A stretch of DNA of 64,000 nucleotides from Phaeosaccion multiseriatum (Eukaryota; Ochrophyta, other classes), in contig OZ218951.1 in NCBI GenBank assembly GCA_965112735.1, positions 496,001 through 560,000 on the forward strand, given 5' to 3'. The notes below the pieces were generated by a model. That model was not told the DNA's origin. It searched no databases and saw only the letters and a list, made by a program, of their open reading frames with translations. Both the position numbers and the translations under genes were made by a program. Below are positions 1 through 13,200 of this stretch, piece after piece (position 1 is the stretch's first letter; every line of letters starts with the position of its first letter).

Positions 1-1260
1 GACGTGAGCTTCATCGAGGCGCACGGCACGGGCACGCCCCTCGGGGACCGCACGGAGTGGGCTTCCATCGCCGGAACCTATGGAGACCACGACCTGGCAA
101 CAGCCCGCCGTCTCGTCGTTGGAGCGATCAAGACCAACCTTGGTCACGCGGAGGCTGCGGCAGGCATTGCAGGGCTCATCAAGACGGTGCTGGTGCTCAG
201 GCATGTCCAAGCGCCTCCCAACCTCAACCTGTCCACGCTGAACCCTGCACTGAAGACGGAGGGCAACAGCGCTCTGCTACCCATCCCCGGACGCATGACC
301 CCCATCTCTACCCGAATCGGAGGTGCGTTGGGGCCCTTATTCAAAAACGTTTCCTGTGACCACTCACTCACTCACTCACTTCACTCACTCACTCACTCAC
401 TCACTCACTCACTCACTCACTCACTCACTCACTCACTCACTCACTCACTCACTCACTCACTCACCCAATCACTCACTCACTCACTCACTCACTCACCCAA
501 TCACTCACTCACTCATTCACTCACTCACTCACTCACTCACCCAATCACTCACTCACTCACTCACTCAATCACTCACTCACCCAATCACTCACTCACTCAT
601 TCACTCACTCACTCACTCACTCACTCTCACTCACCCAATCACTCACTCACTCACTCACTCACTCACTCACCCAATCACTCACTCACCCACTCCCACTCAC
701 TCACTCGCGTCTTCTTGAGACAAGTTAAGGATTACTTTAGAGGGTATGAGCTATCGTATGATGGTAAATGGCTCAACCCGTTCTCACCATGCACTTCTGC
801 TCGCTGTGGTTACTTCTGCTCCTTTCGCAGCTGTCAACTCCTTTGGGTTTGGCGGTGTCAATGCCCACGTCATCCTGGAGGGGACGGCCACCTCACAAGC
901 GGAGAAGACCAACGTCAGAGCCTCCCCGTTCACGAGCAGAAAGGCCTTCAAGCTGCTGCCCCCCCCACCGACATCGGCGGCCGGAAAAAGCTCCTTGGCA
1001 GTAGAGCTCCGCGGTGTCAGTCCAGCCGAACGCCAAGAGAGGCTTCGATCCGTCATCTCCGACATCGCCCTCTCCAGCACGGCAGGCTCTGTCGGCATCG
1101 ACATGGACAAGCCTCTCATGGAGGCTGGCATGGATTCGTTGGCGCTCATGGAGCTGAGGCAGCGTCTGCACCTGCTCACGGACATTCCCGTTAGCAGTGC
1201 CGCCCTCTTTGCCCACCCCACCGTGGCGGCCTTGGCGGAGTGGTTGGGCTCGGCGCTCAT
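1..1260 (+). other. Module 1: partial KS followed directly by ACP
   Basis: The KS is entered in its C-terminal half. The EAHGTGT histidine loop, a [10 protein letters not shown] lysine/histidine loop and, after the intron at 323-830, the [14 protein letters not shown] end motif are visible. An ACP follows at about 1036-1254, with phosphopantetheine serine codon 1136-1138 in [14 protein letters not shown]. No AT, KR, DH or ER lies between them. The [10 protein letters not shown] and SFGFGG wording differs from all later KSs in the window ([14 protein letters not shown]), so this KS belongs to another KS lineage. With no reductase, its condensation product would stay a beta-ketone unless processed in trans. 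Confidence 0.8.
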
Positions 1261-4200
1261 GGAGGGAAGTGCGAGCAGCCTGCGCCTGTCCAGGAGGATG
1301 CCATCGTCTCAAGGGGGGGGCGACGCTTCTGCCCCGCTGGCAATAGTGAGCATGGCGTGCCGCTTCCCCGGAGGCGCAGACAGTCCCGACGCTTTCTGGT
1401 CCATGCTGCTGGAGGGAAAGGACTGCATCACCGCCATGCCCTCGGGAAGACTCACTGGTGCGGCGAAGGAGTGGCACGGAGGCTTCATCGACGGCGTGGA
1501 GATGTTCGACAACGCCACCTTTGGCATCTCCGTGGCTGAGGCCGAGGCCATGGACCCCACTCAGCGCATCATGCTGGAGGTCGGCTACGAGGCGCTGCAC
1601 GAGGCAGGCTTCTCTATGGCCACGCTGCGCAACAGCAACACCGGAGTGTTCGTCGGCTCCATGCAGCACGGCGACTGGGCCGCGCTGAACAAGGATGGTG
1701 ACACCAAAGCTCACTCAATGATGGGCGAGTCAGCGGGCTGCCCTGCAAATCGCCTGTCCTATGCACTGGGCTTGCGAGGCCCAAGCATATCTGTTGATAC
1801 GCTTTGCTCTTCCTCGCTCGTTGCCTTGGACACGGCTTGTCGCTACCTTCGCTTCGGCACGTGCGATGCTGCGGTTGTGGGAGGAGTGAACCTGCTACTC
1901 GGCTCCCGTTCCTTCGAGCAGCTCGACAAGGGAGGTTTCTTGTCCAAGGACTGGTACGTACGGGAGAATGGGGGGGCTGGCCTTGGGGAGCATCGAGCTC
2001 CTGTAACTCGAGTAGAGTCATAGAGTGCTTGCTGACAGGTAATCACAAGCATCATTCCTCTCATCGGCTTGTCCTTCCTTCTCTGCCCCCATCTGCCTCG
2101 TGCTGCTACCGAAGGCGCTGCAAGGCCTTCGACGCAGCGGCTAACGGCTACGTCCGAGGAGAGGGCTGCGGCGCCTTGGTGGTGAAGCGGCTTGACGACG
2201 CGGAGCGCAGTGGAGACAACATCCTGGCCGTCGTGCGGGGAAGCTCCGTGAACCACAATGGGCGCTCTATGCGGCTCACAGCACCCAGTCCAGACGCACA
2301 GCGGACACTGATTGAGGCAGCCTTGGAGGAGGCGGATGTAGCGGGCAGCGAGGTTCACTTCGTGGAGGCGCACGGCACCGGCACGGCTCTTGGCGACCCC
2401 ATCGAGATGAGCGCTCTCAAAGCCGCCTACGGAGAAGGGCGGGAGAGCTCTTTCCCACTCATGGTGGGAGCGGTCAAGACCAACATTGGTCACTTGGAGG
2501 GCGCCGCAGGCATCGCGGGACTCATCAAGACCATCCTCGCGCTTCAGCACCGAGCTGTTCCACGCAATCTGCACCTCGGCAAGCTCAATCCTGAGATTGG
2601 GGTTGATGGATTTGCGGTGGCATTCCCTTCGTCGAGACTATCTCCATTGGGTAGCGAGGAGGGACACCCCAATGACAGCGAGGAGGTGCTGTACGCAGGA
2701 GTAAGCTCGTTCGGAGCAGGAGGCACCAACGCCCATGTGGTGCTGAGCAGCGCTGCGCCGAGAGTGGAGGGAGGGGTCTCGAAAGCGCCGAAGGGGAGTG
2801 AGGATACGGAGGTCGCCTCACCTGCGCACGTCTTTGTCTTCACGGGGCAAGGCTCGCAGTACCCCGGAATGGGCAAGGAGCTCTACGACGAGGTTAGTTG
2901 ATTCGTTGCGCGCACCATCTCCGTCTCAGTCCTCTCTTGGCATCCATCACCTCGGCCCACCTGCCCTCGTTCTCATATTCGTCTCTCTCTCTCTTGTTCC
3001 CTCCGCTCTCTGTGTCTCTCTTTTGGTGCCTCAACAGCGTGCGGTCTTTCGCGAGTGCGTGCAGCGGTGCAGGAGGCTGCTCATGGAGCGGGCCTGGCTG
3101 GACAAGTCTGTGGTGGAGCTCATGTACCCGGCGGTCGCTGAGGACGGGGAGGAGGAGGAGGAGGGGGAGACTGCACAGGCGCTGCTGAAGGAGACACGCT
3201 ACTGCCAGCCGTGCCTGTTTGTGCTGGAATACGCCCTTTGCGCGCTGTGGAAGTCGGAGGGAGTGGAGCCGTCGATGGTGATGGGCCACAGCCTGGGCGA
3301 GGTAGTGGCGGCGTGCGTGGCCGGCGTCATGTCGCTGGAGGACGGGCTGATGCTGTCCGCCAAGAGAGGAGCCGCCATGCAGGCCTGCCCCGAGGGGAGT
3401 GGAGTGATGTTCGCAGTGAAAACGGGCAGGGAAGCAGCAATGGCAAGGATTGACGCTGCGGGGGTGGCAGGGGAGGTGGTGCTGGCGTCCTCCAACGGCC
3501 CTCAGGCCTGCGTGATCTCTGGTGCTCGCAGCGCTGTGGACAAGGTGGTGGAGAGACTCACAGCCGATGGGGTGGGCTGCAAGGCCCTGGAGGTGTCGCA
3601 CGCCTTCCACTCTCCTCTCATGGAGCCCGCTGTACGTGCGCTGGAGGAGGCACTGAGGCAGGTGTCATTCAGCGCCCCACGCATCCCCCTGGTGTCCAAC
3701 GTGACAGGCGAGGTGGTGAAGGCTGAGGAGGTGACGCAGGTAGCGTACTGGGTGCAACACATGCTATCGCCGGTGCTGTTCGTGGAGAGTATCACCACGC
3801 TGCTCCGGGAGAGGCCTGAAGGTGTACGAGTGGTAGAGATTGGGCCCAGCTCTGTGCTGATCAACATGGCGCGGCAATGCGAGGGAGAGAGGTCGGACGT
3901 GATGTGGCAGCCGTCCATGCGGCGGGAGGGGAGCGACACCGCCTCGTTCGACAGAGCAGTGGCGGCAGTACTGGGCAAGCCCACACCTCTGTTCCCCACC
4001 CGTCGTGCGCTCCCTTGGTTCGAGCAGCAGGCGCATGCGATGGTACCAAGCGGCGGCGTCGTCGAGAAGAAGGGAGGAACACTCCTCTCATGCCGCTTCA
4101 CCCCTCAGCTCAAGGGCTTGCTGCAGGATCACGCGGTGGGAGGAGTGGTGCTCATGCCGGGCATGGGGTACATCGAGATTGGCCTTGCCGCCTTGCTGAA

Positions 4201-7200
4201 GGGCAAGCCTTTCCCTAGCGAGACGCAAGTGGTCCTGAAGGGCCTGGTCTTCATGGCTCCACTGGAAATTGCAGGCGCTCGTGCCCCCGATGTGGACCGT
4301 ACGGTGGAGGGCTCCACCACTGTGGTCGCTTCTGAAGTCAGTGCCTTCGTCACTGCCCGCGGCAGCGTGCAGTTTATCGGAGGTCCCCACGGCAAGGCTG
4401 GAGAGACGGTGGCGAAGGCGACTTCCCTTCACTTGTGCACAAGGACGGAGGCAGAGACATTGGACGTGGCGCGGGTGAGAGCCGCGGTAGGGGACGAGGA
4501 CATCGCCGAGGGGCTCTACCTCAAGCTTGCCAGTGCTGGTTATGACTACGGTGCCAGCTTTGTCCGAACGCAGCACCTTTTCGCAGCCAGTGGACAGGCC
4601 TTGTCGGTTGCGGCGGCAATGGATGGCAGCCTATCGGCGGAGTGGGAGATCAACGGCTTCTACCTCCACCCTGCAGTGTTGGATAATGCCGCGCACACGA
4701 TGTTGGCGCTCTTGCCGGAGGAGCTGACGAGCAAGGCCTTTGCCGCCGTCTTCTTGCCCACCGGCTGCGAAGAGGTGCTTGTGCGAGGGGCCATCACGGG
4801 CGAGAAGGTGTGGGTTCATGCGGTGGTGAAGGAGGTGGACTCTCAAGCTCGTGCGATCGAGTGCGACATCGTGATAGCACACTTTGAGACGAAGCAAGTG
4901 CTCGTGCAGCTTAACCGCTTCCGGATGCAGCTGGCCCGAGGCTTCTCCCGCACCAACCCCGTCAGCCGAGCGCTGTATTCTCTAGAGTGGCTGCCCAACG
5001 ATTCCATCTCCCGCAGCAGAGGTGACGTGGAAGAGCGAGAGGAAGCTTGGCTGCTCCTCACCAGCGGCGCTCGTGGCAGCTTGGACAAGGCAGCGAAAGA
5101 GAGCTTGCCCATCTCTGTGACACTGACGGAGAGGGAGGTCAAGATCATCGACGACTCCACCCTCGCTTCAGAAGCGCCAGCAGGATGGGGCCGTGTGGTG
5201 TGCACCTTGTTCGGCGGCAAGCAGCAGAGCCCCAGCCAAGAGGCACAGACACTCCACTTGTTGCTACAGCAGCTCTTACGAAGGCCAGCTCCCTTGATGG
5301 TGCTGGTGCAGGACACGCTGAGTGGCGGCGAGGGGTGGAGGCATCACTGGGTGTACGGCATGATTCGAACCGCTCGTGTCGAGCACCCTTCGCTGGCCAT
5401 GACGGTGGTGGACGTGGGCAGCGAGGACCTGCCCAAGTGCTGGGCCATTGAATCACTGGGGCAGGACGTTTGGGTGCGAGACGGACGATATCTCACGCCT
5501 CAGCTGACTCGCTCCTCGGTAGTCAGTCTTCCCTTCTCCTTCGATCTCATGGCGAGGGGAAGCATCGAGGGAGGCTTGAAGCGCAGAGACGTACTCCCTT
5601 CCGAGAGAGACGCTGCCTTGCAGGACGGGGAGATTGAAATTTGTGTCAAGGCGGTGGGGCTCAACTTCAGAGACGTGCTGAATGTGCTCGACCTGTACCC
5701 TGGCGACCCTGGGCAGCCTGGCATCGAGCTATCGGGGGTGGTCACTCGAGCATCGCGAAACTCGCGCTTTCAAGTGGGAGACAAGGTCTACGGGTTTCCG
5801 GACAAGGGCTGCTTCTGCTCCCACGTAACGACACGTGACGTGTGTCTGGCCATCATGCCTTCCAACAGGACCTTTGATGACATGGCAGCGTTGCCTATCG
5901 CGTGGCTCACAGTGGTGCACGCCTTTGAGCAACTCGCTGGCTTGAAGCGTGGTGAGAAGGTGCTCATCCATGCCGCGTCAGATGGAGTGGGTCTGGTGGC
6001 CGTGCAGATTGCTCAGCGCATCGGAGCGGAGATCTACGCCACTGCTGGATCCGAGGAGAAGCACGCCTACTTGCGAGGCCTGGGCGTGAAGCACGTTGCG
6101 TCGTCGAGAGATGCGGAGGCCTTCAAGGCTACCATGGGAGCTGCAAAGGTGGATGTGGTGCTCAATTGCCTGTCCGACAACTTCATCCCTTACTCTCTGG
6201 AGCTGCTGACGAAGAACGGGCGCTTCATGGAGATCGGCAAGCGAGGCGTGTGGACCGGGGAGGCGATGAAGGCTGCCAGGCCCGACGTGCTGTACGAGCT
6301 GATTGCGCTGGACTCCATGATAGCAGACGACTTCAAGGCCGAGAAGCAGGGCTGGGGGTTCGCTAGGCTGGAGCAACTGACAGCGGACAGTGAGGCGGGC
6401 AGGGCCGAGGCGCTACCAGTGAAGACATTCGACTTGAGGGATGAGCTTGTGGAGGCAATGAACTTCCTCAGAACTGCGAAGCACATTGGGAAGGTTGTGC
6501 TCAGTAGCCCTGAGTGTGGCATTCCCGTCGTGCGAGATGGGACTTACGTTGTCAGCGGTGGGCTGGGGGCGCTGGGGCTGGCGACTGCGAAGCATTTGGC
6601 TGATAAAGGAGCTCGTCATCTTGTACTGCTCTCGCGAGGGGGAAAGGTCAAGGCGGACTCCCAGTCGCTGTGGGAGGAGCTTGTCACGGTGGCTGGCGGG
6701 GTGGGCACCAAGGCTGTATCGTGCGACGTGTCTAGCGCGCAGTCGCTTGAGAAGGCTCTAGGCACGGCGCTCAGTAGCATGCCGCCCGTACGAGGTGTCA
6801 TCCACGCTGCTGGCGTGCTCGACGATCGCTTGCTGGTGGACCAGACGCCCGAGAGTATCGAAGAGGTCTTCAAGCCGAAGGTGGAGGGCGCTTGGAATCT
6901 GCACGAGCTGTCGGTGCAGATGGCCTGGCCCTTGGACTTCTTTGTGTCCTACACATCCATGGCAGGTGTGCTAGGCAATGCAGGCCAGGCCAACTATGCT
7001 GCAGCCAACGCTGCTGTGGACGGGCTGATGCAGCATCGTCGGCGTCTCGGTTACTCCAGCTCTGTGGCCCTGCAGTGGGGGCCGTGGGGCGAAGCTGGCA
7101 TGGCCGCTCGATCCGAAGTTGCCATGGCCAGTCTGGAGATGGCCGGCGTTAGGCTCATCAGTAAGGCAGTAGGTATGGCGGCGCTTGATGCCGGCGTGTC

Positions 7201-10200
7201 GGCCCCATCTGCGGTATCGCGCGAGCTCTTGGTCCTGCCTGGCATGGACTGGCTTGCCTTTTCTCAGGCTGCTGGCAACCCGGGGATGCTTGATGCTCTC
7301 GTTAGAGAGGCTTCAATGGTTGGACCGCAGAACAAGGCTAGCAACAGTGTGACTACCGAGGTTAAGCGCGACCTACTGGAGCTTTCGAAGAAAGAGCGAA
7401 AACCCATGCTGCAGGCTTTAATCATGGAGATGGCAAAAGCATGCATTGGGGAAGCAGGCATCGAGCTCGACGCTTTGAGGCCTTTGATGGAGGCTGGGCT
7501 GGACTCCATGTCTACGGTGGAGCTTCGGAGTCGACTTCAAGCTCGTTTCGGCGTGCCTGTCCCCAACGACGTGCTCTTCAGTCACCCCTCAGTGGCAGCA
7601 CTGACTGTGTGGCTCGAGGGCTTGGTCTTGGGGGCTGAGGAGGGTGAATATGAGGAGAGGAATGCTGAACCGGCTGGAGGTAGCATGACTGCCCCCCTGG
7701 CTGTTGTGGGCATGGCGTGCCGCTTTCCGGGGGGCTCGAACAGTCCAGAGGCCTTTTGGTCAATGCTGCGCGCAGGTACTGACTGCATTCAGACTGCCCC
7801 TCTGAACCGGTGGGCGGGAAAAGAGGGGAGCGAGGATTGGCAAGGCAGCTTCATTGCTGAGGTGGAAATGTTTGACCCCGCCGTATTCGGCATCTCGTTT
7901 GCCGAAGCGGCTGCGATGGATCCGCACCAGCGAGTGATGCTGGAGGTTGGATACGAGGCATTGGTCAACGCGGGGTGCGACAAAGCAAGCTTGGCGGGCA
8001 GTCGGGCAGGCGTCTTCATCGGCATGATGAGCCTCGGCGACTGGGGCTACCAGGGCAAGGATGTAGGGGCTGGAGTATACCGCACTATGGGTCGCATCCA
8101 ATGTGGCGTTGCCAATCGGCTCTCGTACGTGCTGGGGCTGCAGGGCCCGTCCATGACCACTGACACGGCGTGCTCGTCATCGCTGGTGGCCTTGGAAAAC
8201 GCTTGCAGCAGCTTACGCATGGGCAAGTGCGATTCCGCTGTCGTCGGGGGCGTCAATTGCTTGCTCGGGCCAGTGGCCTTTGAGGACATTCAGGGCAGCG
8301 GCTTCCTGTCGCCGGACTGGTAAGTGCTTCCATTTTGTACCTCCGCACCAATGGTTCTGCTCCTCCGTCTCGTCCGACTTTACTTGCGCCGCCGACTAAA
8401 ACTCCCCTCACGCTACCCATGCCCTTCTCAGGCGCTGCAAGACGTTCGACGCGTCGGCAAACGGATACGTGCGTGGTGAAGGATGCGGTGCCGTTGTGCT
8501 GAAACGTCTAGATGACGCCCTCGCTGCCGGAGACACCGTCCTCGCTGTGATTGAGGGCTGTGCCGTGAACCACAACGGAACCAGTGCCCGCCTCACGGCC
8601 CCCAGCCCCGCCGCCCAGCAGAGACTCATCGAGGCGACGCTGCGTGAGGCCGGTCGAGAGGGCTCCGAGGTACGCATCGTGGAGGCACACGGCACGGGCA
8701 CATCTCTCGGCGACCCAATCGAGATGAGTGCTCTCAGGGCCACGTACGGAAAGAACCGTGACGACTCTTTCCCGCTGGTAGTGGGTGCGGTCAAGACCAA
8801 TATTGGCCATCTGGAGGGTGCGGCGGGCATTGCCGGGCTCATCAAGGCCGTCTTGATGCTGCAGCACCGCGCCGTGCCCGCCAACCTTCACCTCGAGAGC
8901 GTCAACCCGGAGCTGGCCATGGACGGCTTCCCCGTGCAGCTCCCGTCGGTGATGGTGCAGCTGGAGGACGAGGGAGACATGTTGGTGGGGGTGAGCTCAT
9001 TCGGGGCGGGAGGAACGAATGCACACGTGCTGCTGAGGAGCCATGGGGAGAAGAGTGACTCCGTACTGACGGCTGGTATGAAAAGCGATGGGGGCCCCTT
9101 CGTCAAGGAGGAGGCGCTCTTCCCGAATCGTGTGGCCTTCCCGTGGTACAAGAGCGATAATCACGCTTTATTTCCGAGTGGAGGGGTGCGAGATGAGAAG
9201 GGCGGGGTGCTGCTGTCCTGCCCATTCTCTCCAAGGCTCAAGGGCCTGCTGCAGGAGCACGCAGTGGGGGGGGTGGTGCTCATGCCGGGCATGGGCTACA
9301 TTGAGCTGGCCCTGGCCACGCTGCTGAGGGGCGAGGCCTTCCCCGCAGATGGCCAGGTGCGCATGAAGGGCCTCGTCTTCACGGCCCCGCTGGAGGTGGC
9401 AGGCGCCCGTGTGCCTGGCGTGGAGCGGATGGTGGATGGGTCCACGACGGTGGCATGCTCGGAGGTGAACGTGTTCCTCTCTGCCCACGGTAAGACGCGG
9501 ATCACGGGCGGCTCCCGCGGCAAGGCAGGTGAGGCTGTGGCCAGGGCGGCGTCAGTGGTGCTGGAGGCAAGAGAGGCTACTGCAATGATGGACGTGAGGA
9601 GCATCCAGGAGGCAGTGGGGCAGCGAGACGTGTCGGGTGAGCTGTACGCCACGTTCGCCAAGGCCGGCTTCAACTACGGTCCCCGCTTCAGGCGAACAGA
9701 GCGCTTGTACGCTGCCGAGGGACAGGCTCTGTCCGTGGCGACAGCGCAGGACCCCAGCCTGTGCTCTGAGTGGGAGGTGCGTGGATTCTACCTCCACCCC
9801 GCCGTGCTGGACAGTGCCGCACACACCATGCTTGCGCTTCTACCTTCTGATCTAACCAAGGGTGGTACGTTCTTGCCAGCTGGATGCAATGACGTGGTTG
9901 CGAAGGGCGCCATCAGAGGAGACAAGGTGTGGGTGCATACCGTGCTCACCGAGATCAGCGACAAGCGCGACAGCGTCAACTTTGACATTGTCATTGCCGA
10001 CTTTGACAGCCAGTACGTGCTCGTGACCATGAAGGGCGTCAAGCTGCAGAGGGCCAAGGGCTTTACGCTCCTGAACCCTCTTCGTCGAGCCTTATACTAT
10101 CTGGAGTGGCAGCCAGACAAGGCTCTGGCTCTGCCAACCACCACGGGGAAGGATGGTGTGGAGAAGGAGACGTGGCTGGCTTTGGTAGATAGAGTAAGTG

Positions 10201-13200
10201 CAGCTACAGCGTTGGTGAAGCGTATTGAGCAATCAGTGCCCGAGCACGTTACGCTGCGTGTGCAAGAGTGTGCCTATGACCAGGATGTGGTGAGGGCCTT
10301 GGAGAGGGGCGAGTGGTCGCGAGTGCTGTACGTGATCGGCGGTGGGGGAGAGGAGGGACAGACGGCAAGGTCATCAGCCAGCGCCGCTCAGCAGGAAGCA
10401 CAGAAGCTGCTGGCGGTAACGCAGCAGCTGGCCAAGAGACTAATCCCCTTGATGGTGCTACTACACGACACGCTGAGCGGGGGGGGCGAGGGATGGGCAC
10501 ACATGCTGGTCTTTGGCATGATTCGCTCCGTTCGTATCGAGCGGCCAGAGATGCAGATCATGGTCGTGGAAGCGGATGTGGAGGACATGAGCTTGGTGTT
10601 GTGTCTTCCCCTTCAGAGTCAGGACGTGCGTGTGCAAGGAGGAGAGTGCAAGACGCCTCAGCTGACTCGCTCCTCGGTAGTCAGCCTTCCATTCTCCTTC
10701 GATCTCATGGTGAGGGGAAGCATCGAAGGCGGCTTGAAGCGCAGGGACGTACTCCCTTCCGAGAGAGACGCTGCCTTGCAGGACGGGGAGATTGAAATTT
10801 GTGTCAAGGCGGTGGGGCTCAACTTCAGAGACGTGCTGAATGTGCTCGACCTGTACCCTGGCGACCCTGGACAGCCTGGCATCGAGCTATCGGGGGTGGT
10901 CACTCGAGCATCGCGAAACTCGCGCTTTCAAGTGGGAGACAAGGTCTACGGGTTTCCGGACAAGGGCTGCTTCTGCTCCCACGTAACGACAAGTGACGTG
11001 TGTCTGGCCAACATGCCTTCCAACAGGACCTTTGATGACATGGCAGCGCTGCCTATCGCGTGGCTCACAGTGGTGCACGCCTTTGAGCAACTCGCTGGCT
11101 TGAAGCGTGGTGAGAAGGTGCTCATCCATGCCGCCTCAGGTGGAGTGGGTCTGGTGGCCGTGCAGATTGCTCAGCGCATCGGAGCGGAGATCTACGCCAC
11201 TGCTGGATCCGAGGAGAAGCACGCCTACTTGCGAGGCATGGGCGTGAAGCACATTGCGTCGTCGCGAGATGCGGAGGCCTTCAATGCTTCCATGGGAGCT
11301 GCGAAGGTGGATGTGGTGCTCAATTGCCTGTCCGACAACTTCATCCCTTACTCTCTGGAGCTGCTGACGAAGAACGGGCGCTTCATGGAGATCGGCAAGC
11401 GAGGCGTGTGGACCGGGGAGGCGATGAAGGCTGCCAGGCCCGACGTGCTGTACGAGCTGATTGCGCTGGACTCCATGATAGCAGACGACTTCAAGGCCGA
11501 GAAGCAGGGCTGGGCGTTCGCCAGGCTGGAGCAGCTGACAGCGGACAGCGAGGCGGGCAGGGCCGAGGCGCTACCAGTGAAGACATTCGACTTGAGGGAT
11601 GAGCTTGCGGAGGCAATGAACTTCCTCAGAACTGCGAAGCACATTGGGAAGGTTGTGCTCAGTAGCCCTGAGTGTGGCATTCCCGTCGTGCGAGATGGGA
11701 CTTACGTTGTCAGCGGTGGGCTGGGGGCGCTGGGGCTGGCGACTGCGAAGCATTTGGCTGATAAAGGAGCTCGTCATCGTGTACTGCTCTCGCGAGGGGG
11801 AAAGGTCAAGGCGGACTCCCAGTCGCTGTGGGAGGAGCTTGTCACGGTGGCTGGCGGGGTGGGCACCAAGGCTGTATCGTGCGACGTGTCTAGCGCGCAG
11901 TCGCTTGAGAAGGCTCTAGGCACGGCGCTCAGTAGCATGCCGCCCGTACGAGGTGTCATCCACGCTGCTGGCGTGCTCGACGATCGCTTGCTGGTGGACC
12001 AGACGCCCGAGAGTATCGAAGAGGTCTTCAAGCCGAAGGTGGAGGGCGCTTGGAATCTGCACGAGCTGTCGGTGCAGATGGCCTGGCCCTTGGACTTCTT
12101 TGTGTCCTACACATCCATGGCAGGTGTGCTAGGCAATGCAGGCCAGGCCAACTATGCTGCAGCCAACGCTGCTGTGGACGGGCTGATGCAGCATCGTCGG
12201 CGTCTCGGTTACTCCAGCTCTGTGGCCCTGCAGTGGGGGCCGTGGGGCGAAGCTGGCATGGCCGCTCGGTCCGAAGTTGCCATGGCCAGTCTGGAGATGG
12301 CCGGCGTTAGGCTCATCAGTAAGGCATTGGGTATGGCGGCGCTTGATGCCAGCGTGTCAGCCCCATCTGCGGCATCACGCGAGCTCCTGGTGGCGCCGGG
12401 AATGGACTGGCAAGCATCCGCGCCGGGGGCTTTTGGTGGCTCGACAATGCTTGAGGCCCTCGTAGAGGGTGCGGGCTTGGGTAGCAGGGTGGAGAACAGC
12501 GTTACTGCTGCCGTGAGGCGTGACCTGCTGGAGATGCCAGAGCCGAGTCGGAAGGCCATGCTGGAAGGCCTCATCACGGAGATCGCAACGGCATGCATTG
12601 GTGAAGCGGGCACCGTGCTCGAAGCTGATACGCCTTTGATGGAGGCTGGGCTGGACTCCATGTCTACGGTGGAGCTTCGGAGTCGACTCCAAGCTCGCTT
12701 CGGCGTGTCCGTCCCCAACGACGTGCTCTTCAGTCACCCCTCAGTCCTAGCACTGTCTACCTGGCTGGAAACCTTGGTGATGGGATCTGAGGAGGATGAT
12801 GAGGGTGAGAGTGAGTCGGTTGGATACCAGGGGGGCGACACGAAGGCACCGTTGGCAGTGGTGGGCATGGCCTGCCGCTTGCCAGGTGGTTCGAACAGCC
12901 CAGAGGAGTTTTGGGCCATGCTTAGCAATGGCAAGGACTGTGTCCAGCCTGCTCCGCTCGACCGCTGGGCGAGCAAGGAGGAGGATGAGCAGCAGTGGCA
13001 AGGAAGCTTCATCGACGGCGTGGAAATGTTCGATCCATCTGTGTTCGGCATATCCAGTCCTGAGGCTTCTGCCATGGACCCACACCAACGGGTGATGCTG
13101 GAGGTGGGACTGGAGGCGCTTGTGAATGCGGGCTATACCAAGCGAAGCCTGAGTGGCAGTCAGACCGGAGTGTTCGTGGGCATGAGCGGCAGTGACTGGG

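Noticed and set aside
323-720. Reading frames with long Leu-Thr-His-Ser repeats
   Set aside because: They translate the (ACTC)n run inside intron 1; splicing 322 to 831 restores a conserved KS sequence.
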